Assembly (NCBI GenBank): GCA_018398815.1
Contig: CM031601.1
Span: forward strand, 12,916,299-12,980,298
Direction: 5' to 3'
Origin: Conus ventricosus
Lineage: Eukaryota > Mollusca > Gastropoda > Neogastropoda > Conidae
Length of the DNA: 64,000 nucleotides
The notes under the pieces were generated by a model that did no database searches, was not told the origin of the DNA, and saw nothing but the letters and a program-made list of their open reading frames with translations. The translations under genes and the position numbers were made by a program. Below are positions 20,160 to 31,190 of the stretch, in pieces (position 1 is the stretch's first letter; each line of letters begins with the position of its first letter).

Positions 20160-22887
20160 TCTCGAGGGGAAGGCAAAGCTCCGTCGGGAAGATTGGTCAA
20201 AAGAAGGAGGCTGCACAGGAGCTCGCGCAAGGGAACTGACAGACAGAAAAATTTTGATAAGGAAGAGGCAATTCAGCGTAGAAGGAGGCTGCTAACAGGA
20301 GGCCAGCGAAAGTGAGGAGGCTGCTTGACAGAGGCTTCAGCGTAGAAGGAGGCTGCTCAGCTAAGAGGAGCTGCCAGACATAGGAACGGCGTATGGAAGA
20401 GCTGACAGGCAGGAAGCCCTCCGAAGGGAAAACCTAGACAGGATGGAGCTCTGCTAGGAGGAATGTAACAACTTCTTTCGCGCCATCCCGCTTCTGTTAA
20501 ACCAGGGGGTTTAAATCCACCAGGCAGGTGATAGAGATAGAGGCCCGAAAGTTAAATGCTTCAATTCAGCAGACCTATTGAGGGACATGAAATGTTCTAG
20601 AGCATATCGACAAGGGGTGGCCTTGTCATATCCAATTGTCTGAAAGGATCAAAGGCTATGCACTTTTTTTTCTGGATTATCAGTGCAGCAATGGAGTGTG
20701 TGCTCACTTCTAAATGAAGGTGCGTCTTTTTTAAAAAAAAATGCAGACATGGCATTGGCTCTGCGTAAGCGTTTCCACCTTACCGAGTCCAGAGACCTAC
20801 AGGCGGAAGTTTAGTCCATGTAGAAGAATAATGAACGAGACCTTCGTGCAGTTTGGTGATATGCTGCGCAAAAAACGCTAGGGTATTGGCGTCAGTTCCA
20901 AGTGAGCTGGAGGATCGATCCTCATTGAACAGCTCACCAAACAGTGTCCCCAGAGTTGAGTAATCCCTGATAGGCGAGACAGCACCTCAATTTCGCGGCT
21001 GGCGATTCAGCAACCGCGAAGGTGTTTGCGAGCTCGCAGGGCTTATGGGCATCGCCCAAATACGGAGAGGAAGCCCTCCACAGGATTTAGTGCATAAGGC
21101 GCCGACGACTGCTAGCTGGTCGAAATATGCATGCAGTCCATCGGACCTCAGCACCTCGATTTTTGTTTTCTTTGTGGTCGTTCCTGGCCACAATCAGGAA
21201 AGATTGCCCTAGCGCCGCTGGTAGTCCATGGGCTAGCCTTTCCCACATCCACGCGCCTCGGCAAACGAGGGCGCCATCCAAGGCTTCTGGTGGTAAGAAG
21301 TGGTCCAGTGTTCTCTTTCTGTTGTTTGTTGCATCCTATGGTCGAACACCATCGGATGTCGGGAGCAATCAACACTCTTTGTGGAGAAGGATTTAGTTAT
21401 CCCCTAAGGCCTCGCCCGGCGGGGCGCCAGTTACATGTGTGCGGGTTGGTAGGCTGGTTTTTTACATCCACCCATCTTCTGTACTTTATTGCCTATCTCC
21501 ACCCCCCTACTTCTGTGGCGAAGTATGGGTCATCGCGGTGGAGCGACCTCTGTATTCCCTTACGTAGGAAATACGAACACCTTTCGCATGACGGACGCAG
21601 TCAGTCCGTGCCTACGATTTTGCCCGTGACAGGCGTGTGTTGGGAGTCACCACAACACGCCACAGCTAATAAGCATGAACAGGAATTGCGCCCGGTTTCT
21701 ACAGGCCGACTCTGACGAGGTTCTTGCAAGGCCGATCCTGCTTCCATCGCTCGACATCAGGAGGCCAAGGACTGGCTGTCCCAACGCCTGCGACGACAGG
21801 TGGATCGCCCCAGCACAGTCCTGCCCACACGCCAAGGTGAGCTTCAATGTTAGCTCCACATCGGGGATCCTCTTTAGGGTTTCCACTCAGCAGATTCGTG
21901 TGCCAAGCAGCTTGTGGATCCGCCAAAGCCTGATAGAGTGCTGTTCACCTCCGAGCAGGCCCCACGATTCCCCCAAGGCAGGTCAATATGGCTCCAAGCG
22001 GACTCTCAGCGATTAGGCAGGATGTCTTCTGCCAGGATTAACGCACTGGTAGGCATACTGCCGCAGTTGCATTGTCTGCCAAGGACAACGCCTAAGGGTT
22101 TCGTCTTGAATGCGTGTTCCCTAGGGTCCGTGCCCACGGGTTTGGGGAGCCATTCAAGCAAGGTTGGGGTCGACCTGGTGGGAACCCATTAAGCCTCCAT
22201 CCTATCCGGTCACCGCTACACTCCGGTATGTGAGAATCTCGAGTCCGATACAAGGCCGACCCCCGCTTGGGACCTGATCGATGCCCCTGCTGTTGCTGAA
22301 TCTCATCAGCAATGTTGTACCGCGCACTGTGGGCGTTCCCAATAAGAAGTACGGCCGTAATTGGTACTGAGAGCGATCATCATCCTCTCCAGTGTCTTGG
22401 ACCGATCCGCATTCAGTCAGTCGACTCAATGAGTTAGGGCAGTGGAACTGCAGATCATGCGTTCATTTCCCGTCATAGACAAGGTTCCTGTAATAACGAT
22501 CTGCCTATCTAAGCCGAGCTCCGTAGTTAGGCAATATTTGAAAATCAGACACAATGGCACACCTCCCCTCAACCATGGTTAAATCCCCTTTTTGGGGTCT
22601 CTGGATCAGTGTAGTGAACAAGTTGGCACTTCAGTGAGGTTTAACGGTAGGTGAATCCACCAATGTTCGAATTGGTTACTTGTCATGGTTGAAGGTTTTG
22701 ATTATTTGTTTGCTAAATGTAGGTATTATGTATTCCTCGGTGTGATTCCTAGCGTGGAATGTTTTTGTATTTGAATTTATCGTACTCCTGTCGATCACAG
22801 AGAGTTGGGTCGGTCCCATTGTTGTGAAGTTGCACATGCGACAAGTTCCCAAGAGGCACTGTATCTCAGAGTAACAGATGCTTTTTA
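20160..22887 (+). pseudogene. Degraded gag region and residual internal DNA of element C
   Basis: From about 20,200 to 20,470 the plus strand has repeated GGAGGCTGC words and a charged composition, as in a gag coiled coil. At 21,164-21,207 a frameshifted zinc knuckle is visible: CFLCGRS, then GH, then RKDC, spaced as CX2CX4HX4C once a one-base shift is allowed. After that no protease, RT or integrase motif can be supported to 22,887, although 1.7 kb remains. Short open frames on both strands (for example 21,131-21,715 plus) look accidental. The region is either a deletion derivative or too decayed to read. Confidence 0.5.
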
Positions 22888-22898
22888 AGAAGGGTGGT
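22888..22898 (+). other. Polypurine tract of element C
   Basis: AAGAAGGGTGG lies immediately before the TGTCAC start of the right LTR. Confidence 0.5.
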
Positions 22899-22899
22899 T

Positions 22900-25146
22900 T
22901 GTCACGAGTTTGTCGCGAGGCCTACGACTTCGAGAGGGGTCACCCCCCTGTAGGTGGCGGAATTACTTAGTTTGTTTATTGTCCGTTTATTCTGCTGTTG
23001 TCGTTCAGCGAGACAGCACGACGAGTGGCCCTTAGGGTGGCTTTGTGGTGCAGTTGCACCTTGTGTGGTTCAGCCAACATGTTCGGTTTTGCTTTCCTCT
23101 CTCTCTCTCTCTAATTCCCACCGCCCTGCTATTCATCCTGCAAGTCACGGGTGCCCGGTACCTTTCTCTCGAACTTTCTGGCTCTCGGCCTCTCGCTGTC
23201 TTTTTAAACCTGTCGCACTGGCGTCGTTTCTTTAGTTTGAAGTTAATGCTCACTCTGTGACGCAGCATGGCATGTTGGCCGCTCGATTGCTGAGGAGGTT
23301 AGCTCTTCACACGAGCGAAGATGTCTCTGGGGGGCGCCTGCTCCAGTCCTGTTTCTTTACCTTATCGTCGAGAGTACAGTCAGTAACTTCAATTCCTGCA
23401 GTCCCGGCCTGTAGGAGAGGGACAACATTTCTTCTTCTCCGCATCTTCGCCTCTGTCCTCTCGCTGGACAGAGGGTAGAGAGAGTCCTTTGACCCGCCTC
23501 TTCGGGGTCACCTCACGGGTACTGGTAATCCATCAGTTTCGTGGTCTTGTTTGTTTGATTTGTCGTTTGTTAGCCGTCTTAGGTCTTCGCTTTTGCGCAA
23601 TTTTCTTTTGTTATTCGGGGGGAAATGGTAAAGAGAAATATTGTGAGAGAACCTTTTCCCTCTGGTTAAATCCATCTTTAACCTGGGCCATTCTAATTAT
23701 TTCCAAAATTCTTTCTCCTGTTTATGTATCTGGTGATGCGGTAGTCGGTGGGGAAAGGGAGAGAACCTGGTGAACAGGGTTGGAACTTGCTTGGTCTCTG
23801 CTCGTCGCCCCTGTCCACATTCGCCGACTTTATCCTTCGGCCACACGTCAGTTTGTGTGTGCAAGGAGAACGAGTTTTATGTTCACACGTGCCGTACGCA
23901 TGATTTTGTCGTTTCGGGTTATGGAGTGCTGGAGATTTGTGTTATTTGAAAATGTGTTTATAAAATGTACAAAATTATGCATTGAATTACATTTGCAAAT
24001 GTGGTGGCAGTTATTAAGCGATGGTCGCTGTGTTGATTTATTTCCTAAGGAAGGAAAAGTTAAGCGTGATGAAGAAGGTGAAGATAAAATTTCATATTTG
24101 TTTTATAACCAGTTGATTTAATGCAGTCTTTTACCTGCATCCGTGTGAGAATACTTGATTCCAATGGGTGTACACTGTTGGGCGTTTAAATACACTCCCC
24201 TCGCCCATCATTCAGTGGCTTTAAGAGACATGACAGCAATGGTCATACCGGTACTGGAAGGCCGTGGTTCCAGTAACCCTTCTTCCTTCCGCTCTTCCTT
24301 TTCTTCTTTTCCTCCTCTCTCCGACTCTCCTCCCAGCTACTTCCTCCCCCCCTCCCGGGGGCTTCACCTGAGCAACTAACTGGATGGAGCCACTGCTGGC
24401 CGAGGCCCACACGTTCAGGCTGAGACCACGGACGAGATGGTCCACGCCGCTGGCGAGGCCACGCCCTTGGTCGGGACCGTTGACTGCTATGGGAGCCCGC
24501 CGTCTCGACTGGCCGCCTGGACCCCCGTCCAGACCTCCAGTAACACTACGTCCCCCCCCCCCCCCCGGGAACACGCTCTTTCCCTGCCCGCTTGGGAGTC
24601 GAGGGTGTACGGCTTTGGGCGACTCCCTGCGAGGACCAACCCGGCTCGGAGCACCTAGTGCGAAGGTGCTGCTCCTGCGGACTTACAGGTCATGGATGTG
24701 GACCGCACTCCCGTGGTGTGAGAAAGGGTCAATACTGGAAATATGTCTTTATAATATGTGTACAATCATGATGTGCAGGAATGCTGTAATTGTGATTGTG
24801 TACGTCGTATGGTGAAATATTTATTTATATCGGCATGTTTGTGGTATGGAGTGCTTGATTGCGATGTGTGCATGTTGTCGCGTTGGAGTGCTTGAGTAGT
24901 GATGTTGCCATGTTGGTGTGCGTTTGAGTCTTGATCGTTTATTTGCATGTGGTTGCATGAGTGCTTTATTGTGATCGGTGCATGTGCGTTGTTTGAATGT
25001 TTATTTTGCTGGTGTGAAAATATGGGGTGTTGGTATCGTAATCTTTATTGTGTGGTCCTCTTGTCGGAGCGTGTGAGTCATCACCATCTCCCTCACGCCC
25101 AACTAGACCGATCCTGTCAGGCTGACCCTCCAGGGTCGGACTTGAC
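22900..25146 (+). repeat. 3' LTR of element C, about 2.25 kb
   Basis: It starts TGTCACGAG and ends near ACTTGAC, compatible with a TGTCA...TGACA inverted terminus. Only the final 60 or so bases can be checked against the left LTR because of the gap. A CT run (about 23,097-23,112) and a C run (24,550-24,567) occur within it. No gene is called; open frames here such as 24,384-24,815 have no recognisable features. Confidence 0.6.
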
Positions 25147-25444
25147 GATATGATAACAATAATAACTGGATTAATTAAATCTGTTATAAAACTATGACAG
25201 TTTAAACTTTATGATAAAATCCCCTCATTGATTCAATATTTGTGGGCAAACTGGTTTGGAAAAAAACAATATTTGTCCCTAGACTATTACAAACAGTTTA
25301 TCGCTATAATTTTGATCATATAGTAATTTTTCTGTCCAACACTTAAAGGAACAAATCATATCATGATAGAAGGTTTATATGGACTGACAATGACGTATAT
25401 TTAGTAACCCTAGCACTAAACTGAGTGGAGTGGTTTAGAATACT

Positions 25445-25806
25445 TTTATAAATTGTTTGAAGGAACTCAGACACTCTTATTATGAGGACTGTTCGGCAGA
25501 AAAAGATAAAGTTAAAAAGAGAAACACTTGGTCAAAGCTGGCTTTCAGCGGAAGAAATGAAGGGATAAGTGTGTGGATGTTATGCCAGAAATATAACTCG
25601 GTTTTAAAAGACTTTAGAGAACAGTTAAAGACTGTAGTGTTATTTCACATGAAAGACAGAGACTCATTTGAAGAATGTTTGCGCGAAAATGATGTTATTG
25701 AAAACGATCAAGAAAAACATAGGATTAAACAAAAACTAAAATCTGAAAAGTTTTGTAAATTAGTATTAAAAACGGATAACCTACACAGTATGTCTGTTTG
25801 TAGATA
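25445..25806 (+). pseudogene. C-terminal fragment of a Polinton/Maverick packaging ATPase
   Basis: The ORF ending at 25,806 carries WSKLAFSGRNEGISVWMLC then QKYNSVLKDFREQLK, followed by KDRDSFEECLRENDVIEN and a final KLVLKTDN. This matches, from memory of the family, the C-terminal half of the FtsK/HerA-type (A32-like) genome-packaging ATPase of Polintons, including the SGR...Q-K-Y...R-E-Q arginine-finger region. In the family the enzyme pumps DNA into the capsid. The Walker A and B motifs would lie upstream and are absent; sequence before 25,445 is AT-rich and non-coding. No start codon is meaningful because this is a 5'-truncated piece. No other Polinton gene is visible nearby. Composition is AT-rich compared with element C on its left. 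Confidence 0.66.
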
Positions 25807-25838
25807 ATCGTTATTTTTTGGTTATTGAAGTCTTACTT

Positions 25839-25935
25839 GTCAGAGAACAGGAAAAGGCGGCTTTTAGGCCACTTTCGCCCAAAAACTTGGTGGAGGAGCA
25901 AGTGAGTTAGAATGAAGGTTTTCCTGTTCTCTGAC
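25839..25935. repeat. 17-bp inverted repeat after the ATPase fragment
   Basis: GTCAGAGAACAGGAAAA (25,839-25,855) and its perfect reverse complement (25,919-25,935) are 63 bases apart, 33 bases after the ATPase stop codon. They could form a hairpin or be termini of a tiny foldback element. Confidence 0.7.
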
Positions 25936-26535
25936 ATAACTGGTGGGGAGTTGTTCACTTGGTCAGTTATTAGATTAACATGAAATGCTGACTCAAATTT
26001 ATGGTAGGCCTCAAATCGCTTTCATGAATTGAGTGTTTTGGTTCTGAATCCTAATTGTGGCGTGTGGCCATTATGAGTGCGTCACCATGTTCGTAATGTG
26101 AAAGCGAAAGTGGTATCACTGAAAAAAAGGTTACTGTAATAATGAGAAATAAGACATGGATTCAATGCCAACAAGTTAATATTCTTTGATCAACTAAGAC
26201 GATATTAAACATACAAGAAATGACCCATGAGGTTCAAATCCTGTTCAATGAACTTTTTTTTTATGCTATAAGGGATCTTTTTAAACGCTTATTACTGTAA
26301 TGAAACAGGATTAAATAGTCCTTTTAGTCTGCAGTTTTGTATAAAATCATGCCTTTAGCAAACAGATTGTAAAAGATTATTATCACGACATTGTATCTGT
26401 TAGTGGCTGATAAAATTTATAGCGATGAATATTTAATGTTTTTGGAGCCCTTCTTTCTTCATCTGCTTGATCTGCCTTGAATTAGTTACAAAGTGTGATG
26501 AGTGTAGGCAGAAATGTAAACAAAGTTTAAGATGC
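25936..26535. other. AT-rich stretch, nothing recognised
   Basis: I see no open frame, RNA gene or repeat structure that I can support in these 600 bases. Confidence 0.5.
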
Positions 26536-26659
26536 ACTTGAAATAACTCCGCCGAACGACAAGGACAAGCGAATTATAAGACAGGTTGTAACGATCTTCT
26601 CAATCGCCAACACAGCATTCAAACTGACTAGGTGCAAACCATTTATTTATGGTGACAAC
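26536..26659 (-). repeat. Partial 3' LTR of element D with flank X
   Basis: From 26,587, TGTAACGATCTTC and the following 70 bases match the plus-strand view of the right-arm LTR (32,548 onward), in the orientation expected for the 3' LTR of the minus-strand element D. The remaining part of the LTR is lost. The 51 bases before it (26,536-26,586) resemble the 51 bases outside the 5' LTR (15,671-15,721), an unusual shared flank. Confidence 0.66.
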
Positions 26660-26841
26660 ATCGCCCCTTCTTTGAGATTTGACAAAATCGATTAAATTTA
26701 AAGAGGAGGAAGGAGATAGTTAAGCACTTTTTGAATTTGCTGCTTGAAGTTTAATAAAATGTCAATAAACTTGCGGCTTGCTGTCTTGCTTCAATATTTT
26801 CTCAAACAAAAATAACATGCAACTAAACACTTATTTAATTT

Positions 26842-27174
26842 TAACCTTTACCTTATGAACGGATAGCACTATGCTCACGAAATCTTAGGAGTTTGTTTAA
26901 CAATTTTCATAAGCGTTGGTCTCAGAAATTTCATGCATGGGCACAATCGGTTATCGCGGTTCCCCCAGGACCCATACATTTTAATGGGTCGCACATGACC
27001 TGCACCATCGGGTGAGGAATAAGAAGCTGAACCGCTCTTTATCAGGTGTGGGTCTTACAAGACCCATGTGATCTGAATAGGGATAAACACAGAAAAGCCT
27101 CTACAAAATGTGTGGGTCTTGGGCGACCTGCACGATCGGGTCTGAGTGGTCAAAAAGTCATCCGGTAAAGGTTA
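26842..27174. mobile_element. MITE candidate with TAACCTTTACC termini
   Basis: Perfect 11-bp terminal inverted repeats, extended imperfectly to about 18 bp (ending in ATGA), bound 333 bases without coding capacity. Internal short repeats built on GACCTGCAC(C/G)ATCGGGT and GGGTCT/AGACCC occur. TAAT-like bases flank both ends, so a TA or TAA target is possible. The superfamily is not assigned. Confidence 0.5.
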
Positions 27175-27217
27175 CATTATGACCATTTGGTCACGGCGTG
27201 TAGTCGTGACTCCTGGT

Positions 27218-27852
27218 TCAACAGACGTTGACAGGTTGCCTGAAACTAAAGTTTGACTGGTCCTCACTGGAGGTTGTCCAGGTGTCGACATTACAGGGCT
27301 GGTTGCAGATGTCACAGTTCTGGGTGTAGTCATTACAGGGCTGTGTGTTAGACATCACAGGGCCACCACGGTTCCTGCGAGGAGGGCTCGTGCCAACACC
27401 AGCTGGTTTGTCATCACTGGATCTGACTGCCACAGGATTGCCAGTAGATGAAGATCCATATGTTTTTGTAGCTGGATCCAGGGATAGGTTTTGGAGATGG
27501 GATTCTGAGGTCATGGGACTTGTCATTTGTGAACCAACATACTGGGAACATTGGGTACTGGGATCATAACACAGGTTTTGGACCATTATGAAAGTCATCT
27601 CAGATCTAAGCTGATGGTTTTTAGTAAGCTTCAGGTGATGTCGGTTTCTTCAATATGTCCCATGGATGTCTTGATCATGTAGGATCTTGGAGCGATCTTT
27701 TCTGTCACGACCGCTGGGTTCTTCCACTCTCTCTCATTATCAAGTTTCTGTAAAACAATGTCACTGGTTGTAGTTCTGGAAGCTGACGCACACCATTTTT
27801 TCTGGTGTAGTTGCGTTGATTGTGTTTTTCTGTCTGCTTTCTCTGGACTCAA
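27218..27852 (-). pseudogene. Element D pol C-terminus remnant
   Basis: The minus strand encodes NPAVVTEKIAPRSYMIKTS followed by MGHI. This is the small C-terminal integrase-tail motif of K02A2.6-type elements (P-R-S-Y-x-V-x-T-x2-G). After it a proline- and serine-rich tail runs to 27,218 in a second open frame of 126 codons. The integrase zinc and catalytic domains that should precede it are absent. It would help target integration in an intact element. Confidence 0.62.
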
Positions 27853-28089
27853 CTGAGGCTCTGTCGGGTACTGGAACTCAAGATTGGAAGGAAGAGTTGA
27901 CAGTGTGTTCTAATGTTCCTTCCATAAAGGAGTTCTGCTGGGCTTTTCCCTGTTGCCGATGTGGTGTTGCACTGTATGTCAGAAGTGCGAGAAATGGATC
28001 ACTCTGGCTCAGATGCTGTCTTTACGCCATGCGCTGCCTCTCCATTTGACTGAGAATAATGAGGGCTTAACATGATGGGATCAAATCCC

Positions 28090-28642
28090 CAGTTGCAGCA
28101 AACTTCTGGAACTCCGCCGACACAAACTGGCTGACCTTCTGTGTTTTCAGATTCTTCCTGGGACTTCTTGAGAGTGCATCAGCCACAAGTGTTTTTCCTG
28201 GAGAGGAGACTGCTTCTGCACTGAACCGCATGAACTGCATCAACGCGCATTGACATCTGATGGAGTGTCCTGAAGATCTTTCTTGTCATTAGGGAACCAG
28301 TGGCTTATGGTCAGTTTGAAGTGTGAGTTTTTGGCAGACCGACCAAATATCGTTGAGCTTTTCACATGCCCAAACAACTTGCCAGACATTCTTTTTCTTT
28401 CTGGCGTACCTGCTTTCTGTTGGTGTCAGAGTTCTTGATCAGTAAGCAACAGACTTCAATCCATCTTCATGTTGTTGGAGGAGTACACCACCCAAGCCAT
28501 ACGAACTTGCATCACACTGACTCCTGTTGGTTTGCTGGGCGTAGTAGGCGAGTGTTGGTGTTTTTGTCAGAAGTTGCTTGACTATTTTGAACGCCTCAAT
28601 CTGTGGAGTTGCCCATGTCCACTGCCGATCTTTTTCTAGCAA
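28090..28642 (-). pseudogene. Element D RNase H
   Basis: RNase H removes template RNA during reverse transcription. The minus strand shows EAFKIVKQLLTKTPTLAYY, RSQCDASSYGLGGVLLQ (first catalytic D), SRTLTPTESRY, LQTDHKPLVP (another catalytic D) and VADALSR (last D). The glutamate region after TESRY is altered (RKKKNVW instead of the usual E-K-E-x-L), and stops occur near 28,435 and 28,310, so the domain is dead. Confidence 0.76.
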
Positions 28643-28649
28643 CTCAGTG

Positions 28650-29510
28650 ATTGGCCTCAGGATGGTTGACAGATTGGGAATGTATCGTCCAAGATAATCA
28701 TTCCCAGTGCCCGTTGAAGTTCAGTGATGTTGCTAGGGTCTTTCGTGTTCAAGATTTCTGCGGTTTTCAATGGGTCAGGCTTGCTTCCATCTTTTGTGAT
28801 TATGTGACCCAGGAACTCATGTATTTTTTCTTTCTGAACTCACGTTTTCTTGATTGAGTTTTTAGGTTCGCTTCAGCCAATTTCTTCATGGCTCTTTCTA
28901 AATCTGCAGCATGATCCTCTTTTCTCTTGCTGTGGACGAGAATATCGTCAAAGAAACAAATGACGCTCTGATCATTGTTGAGGATGCTCTCCATTGTTCT
29001 TTGAAATATTTCTGGAACTGAACTGATGGCAAAAGGAAGTCTTATATAACAGAATCCACCTGCTGGTGTGATAAAGGTAGTGAGTTTGGCAATTGATAGA
29101 TCAATGGAATTTGCGTCCAATCGACAGAAGATGACTTAGCCTTCCAGTTTGTGAAGTATGTCATCAAAGGACGGAATCACATAGCGTTCTCTCTTGATGG
29201 CCATATTCAGTTTATTGAAATCAGTACACATCTGACTGAATTCTTCTTCTTCAAAACTGGAACCATAGACTGCACCAGTCACACTAGCTTTAGATACTTC
29301 TTCAATTATATATTATTCTTCATTCTGTCCAGCTCCTGTTTGACCTTTTGTACTAAAGGTATTAGATTTCTCCTTGCAGTGTGGGTACTGTATGGCTGAG
29401 CACAATGAGAGCACACTGAAACAATTGTGACGGGGGAGGGGGGGGGGGGGCATTTTAACCGGTGATTCATTGAGGTCACCAAAAGGATCATGGACTGTGT
29501 CGATTTTCTT
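28650..29510 (-). pseudogene. Element D reverse transcriptase
   Basis: From the N-terminus on the minus strand: RRNLIPLVQKVKQELDRM (about 29,385-29,330), RYVIPSFDDILHKLEG, RLDANSIDLSIAKLTTF, GGFCYIRLPFAISSVPEIFQ and the catalytic VICFFDDILVHSK (F-F-D-D in place of the common Y-V-D-D), then EANLKT and the connection to RNase H. Stops and small shifts break the frame near 29,300, 29,140 and 28,855. The enzyme would copy element RNA into DNA in particles. It matches the Ty3/gypsy RT in length and motif order. Confidence 0.82.
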
Positions 29511-29526
29511 TATAAGTCCCATTCTT

Positions 29527-30361
29527 TTTTTTTTTTTTTTTTTACTGTCCCAATCTCTGTGCTACCTCAGAGGCAGTGCACCCACGCCGCTCATTCCACA
29601 GCCACAGCCCGGTCGCCCCCGCCGCAGCCACGGCACCGGTAATCCACAGGGAGCAGTCAATGTCAAGTCGTCAAGAGGCAACCCACCAGAGGAGAAACTG
29701 CACTGCTGCTGAGTCACTTTGGTGGTGTTCAGTGGCGCCTGTTCTGATCTAACATACGCAGGACACCACCTACTAAGCCCCCTACTGACGACAATAATTG
29801 CTTAGTCGCGGAGCCGCGTGAGTGAGCTCTCCCCTCCGAGGGCGCCACCACATCCGTCCAACGACATCCCCCATAGACTCGCCGATAACCGGTGACCCCG
29901 ACAGAACCACACCCAGGCCATAGATGTGGAGAGGACTTCGAAATTGAGGTCACCATGAGAGCAAGGCATGAAGGCCACAGAATTTGAGACATTTTTTAAT
30001 GCTGATCGATGAGAATGAGGATGATTAAGATGATGCTACGGATTTCCATTTCGGTCTGAGACTACAATGACAGGGCTGTACTCTACGCTCCTTTCATAAT
30101 ATATCCCCGGCTCAACCAGCCCGAGAGATATAGGCACCTGCAGTGTTGGTCAGGAAATTTGAGCAACACTCTCAGAAACGCATCCATTAAGTGGATGAAA
30201 CTCAACTGTGTGGTCCCAGTCTCCCCAACTGAGTCAGCAGTAAACTCAACTCTGGTAGGAGCCGGGTCGGAGCAGAAAAACCCACATGACTCTGATGGAT
30301 TTGAACCCACGACCTCCCAGCCGGGAGTCCGCGACGCTAACCACTTCGCCACGGCGGCTGG
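29527..30361 (-). mobile_element. Long tRNA-headed SINE inserted in element D
   Basis: It is bounded by perfect 14-bp target duplications TAAGTCCCATTCTT (29,513-29,526 and 30,362-30,375). On the minus strand it starts with a tRNA-like head carrying an A box TGGCGAAGTGG (30,351-30,341) and a B box GGGTTCAAATCC (30,309-30,298), and ends in an A run (a T run at 29,527-29,543 on plus). At 835 bp it is long for a SINE. Its last 400 or so bases recur at 54,102-54,520 and, more weakly, at 46,920-47,015. Confidence 0.8.
30298..30351 (-). promoter_or_regulatory. RNA polymerase III A and B boxes of the long SINE
   Basis: TGGCGAAGTGG and GGGTTCAAATCC stand about 31 bases apart within a tRNA-like sequence, the standard internal promoter layout. 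It is not called a tRNA gene because no acceptor stem closes after the B box. Confidence 0.7.
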
Positions 30362-30379
30362 TAAGTCCCATTCTTGACA

Positions 30380-31190
30380 CAGTTTCTCTACTCAGCAGTT
30401 GACCGTCTTTGAATTGACAACATAGATTTTCAACCAGCATGGCTTATCGTGAACCCGTGCTACAGTTTTCAACATTCCTTCACAGTCGATGGACCGCCAG
30501 GACTACAGAGAACAGCTTTCCTTGGACGTAATTCTGGTTGAGGCTGGAATTTCCTGAACACTTGCGCTGACATCACTGACTCGTCTGCTCCGTGTCAATT
30601 TTGAACAGTTACATCTCTGTTTTCAAATTTTACAGAAGTTAGCCAGAAGAGTCATCTCTTCCAACAGAGCCTAAAAAGAATTCTTCATACCTTCTTCAAT
30701 TGAACTGACAGTATTACTGCGACAGCATTCTGCAAAATGATTATCTTTGAGCAAACTCTACAGCGTTTTCCTCTTGCTGACAAAACTCATGTTTATTGTG
30801 TGAGCGTCCACGTTTTAAACAATTGGGAAATCCCACAGTTGCACTGGCAGAACGTGATCCACTACTTTGTTGCCTGAAGATTGCAGCTCTTTGGTTACCA
30901 TGACTATCTATACCAGGAGATCCTCTGTAGCTTTGGCCCCTGCTTTCTAGCTGCTTCTCTGTATGATACTTCATCAACACTGAACTGTCTTTGCTCACTG
31001 AGTTCAGTTTGACAAGTTCAAATTAGCGGCTTGCTGAACAGCTTCTTGAAGTTTCAGATCAGTTGTAGCTGTAGTTATTCTAAAAACTCAGCATCAAGAG
31101 CTCCCAGCACTAGTCTGTCTCTAATAGCATCTTCTTTGTCAGAGAAATTCGCGCGCTCTGAAAGTTCATACAAACTAGCTGTCCAACTAC
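30380..31190 (-). pseudogene. Element D gag C-terminal part, zinc knuckle and protease (right arm)
   Basis: Minus-strand frames repeat the left-arm features: ELSERANFSDKEDAIRDRL at about 31,180, a knuckle beginning CRVCSKI near 30,760 whose next frame is shifted, and a protease region near 30,590-30,400 in which the D-T-G loop is damaged compared with the left arm. The two arms therefore carry different inactivating changes. The frame continues beyond the SINE into RT. Confidence 0.68.

Larger units (their letters stand above)
19001..25146 (+). mobile_element. Element C: degraded LTR retroelement with tRNA-Pro primer site
   Basis: The last 60 or so bases of a left LTR (19,001-19,064) match 25,080-25,146, the end of a right LTR. 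A tRNA-Pro primer site lies just inside the left LTR, and a polypurine-like tract AAGAAGGGTGG precedes a TGTCAC start at 22,900. The internal 3.8 kb contains a broken zinc knuckle but no clear RT or integrase. Most of the left LTR is in the gap. Orientation is plus. Whether it is a gypsy-type element or closer to vertebrate-type retroelements cannot be told from this copy. Confidence 0.7.

Noticed and set aside
21131..21715. 194-codon frame in element C as one protein
   Set aside because: Only its first part overlaps a frameshifted zinc knuckle; the rest shows no domain, so the frame is not a gene unit.
30298..30361. Functional tRNA gene (also at 51,815-51,896 and 52,769-52,850)
   Set aside because: The A and B boxes are present but the acceptor stems do not close, and each is the head of a retroposed unit with a body and A tail.
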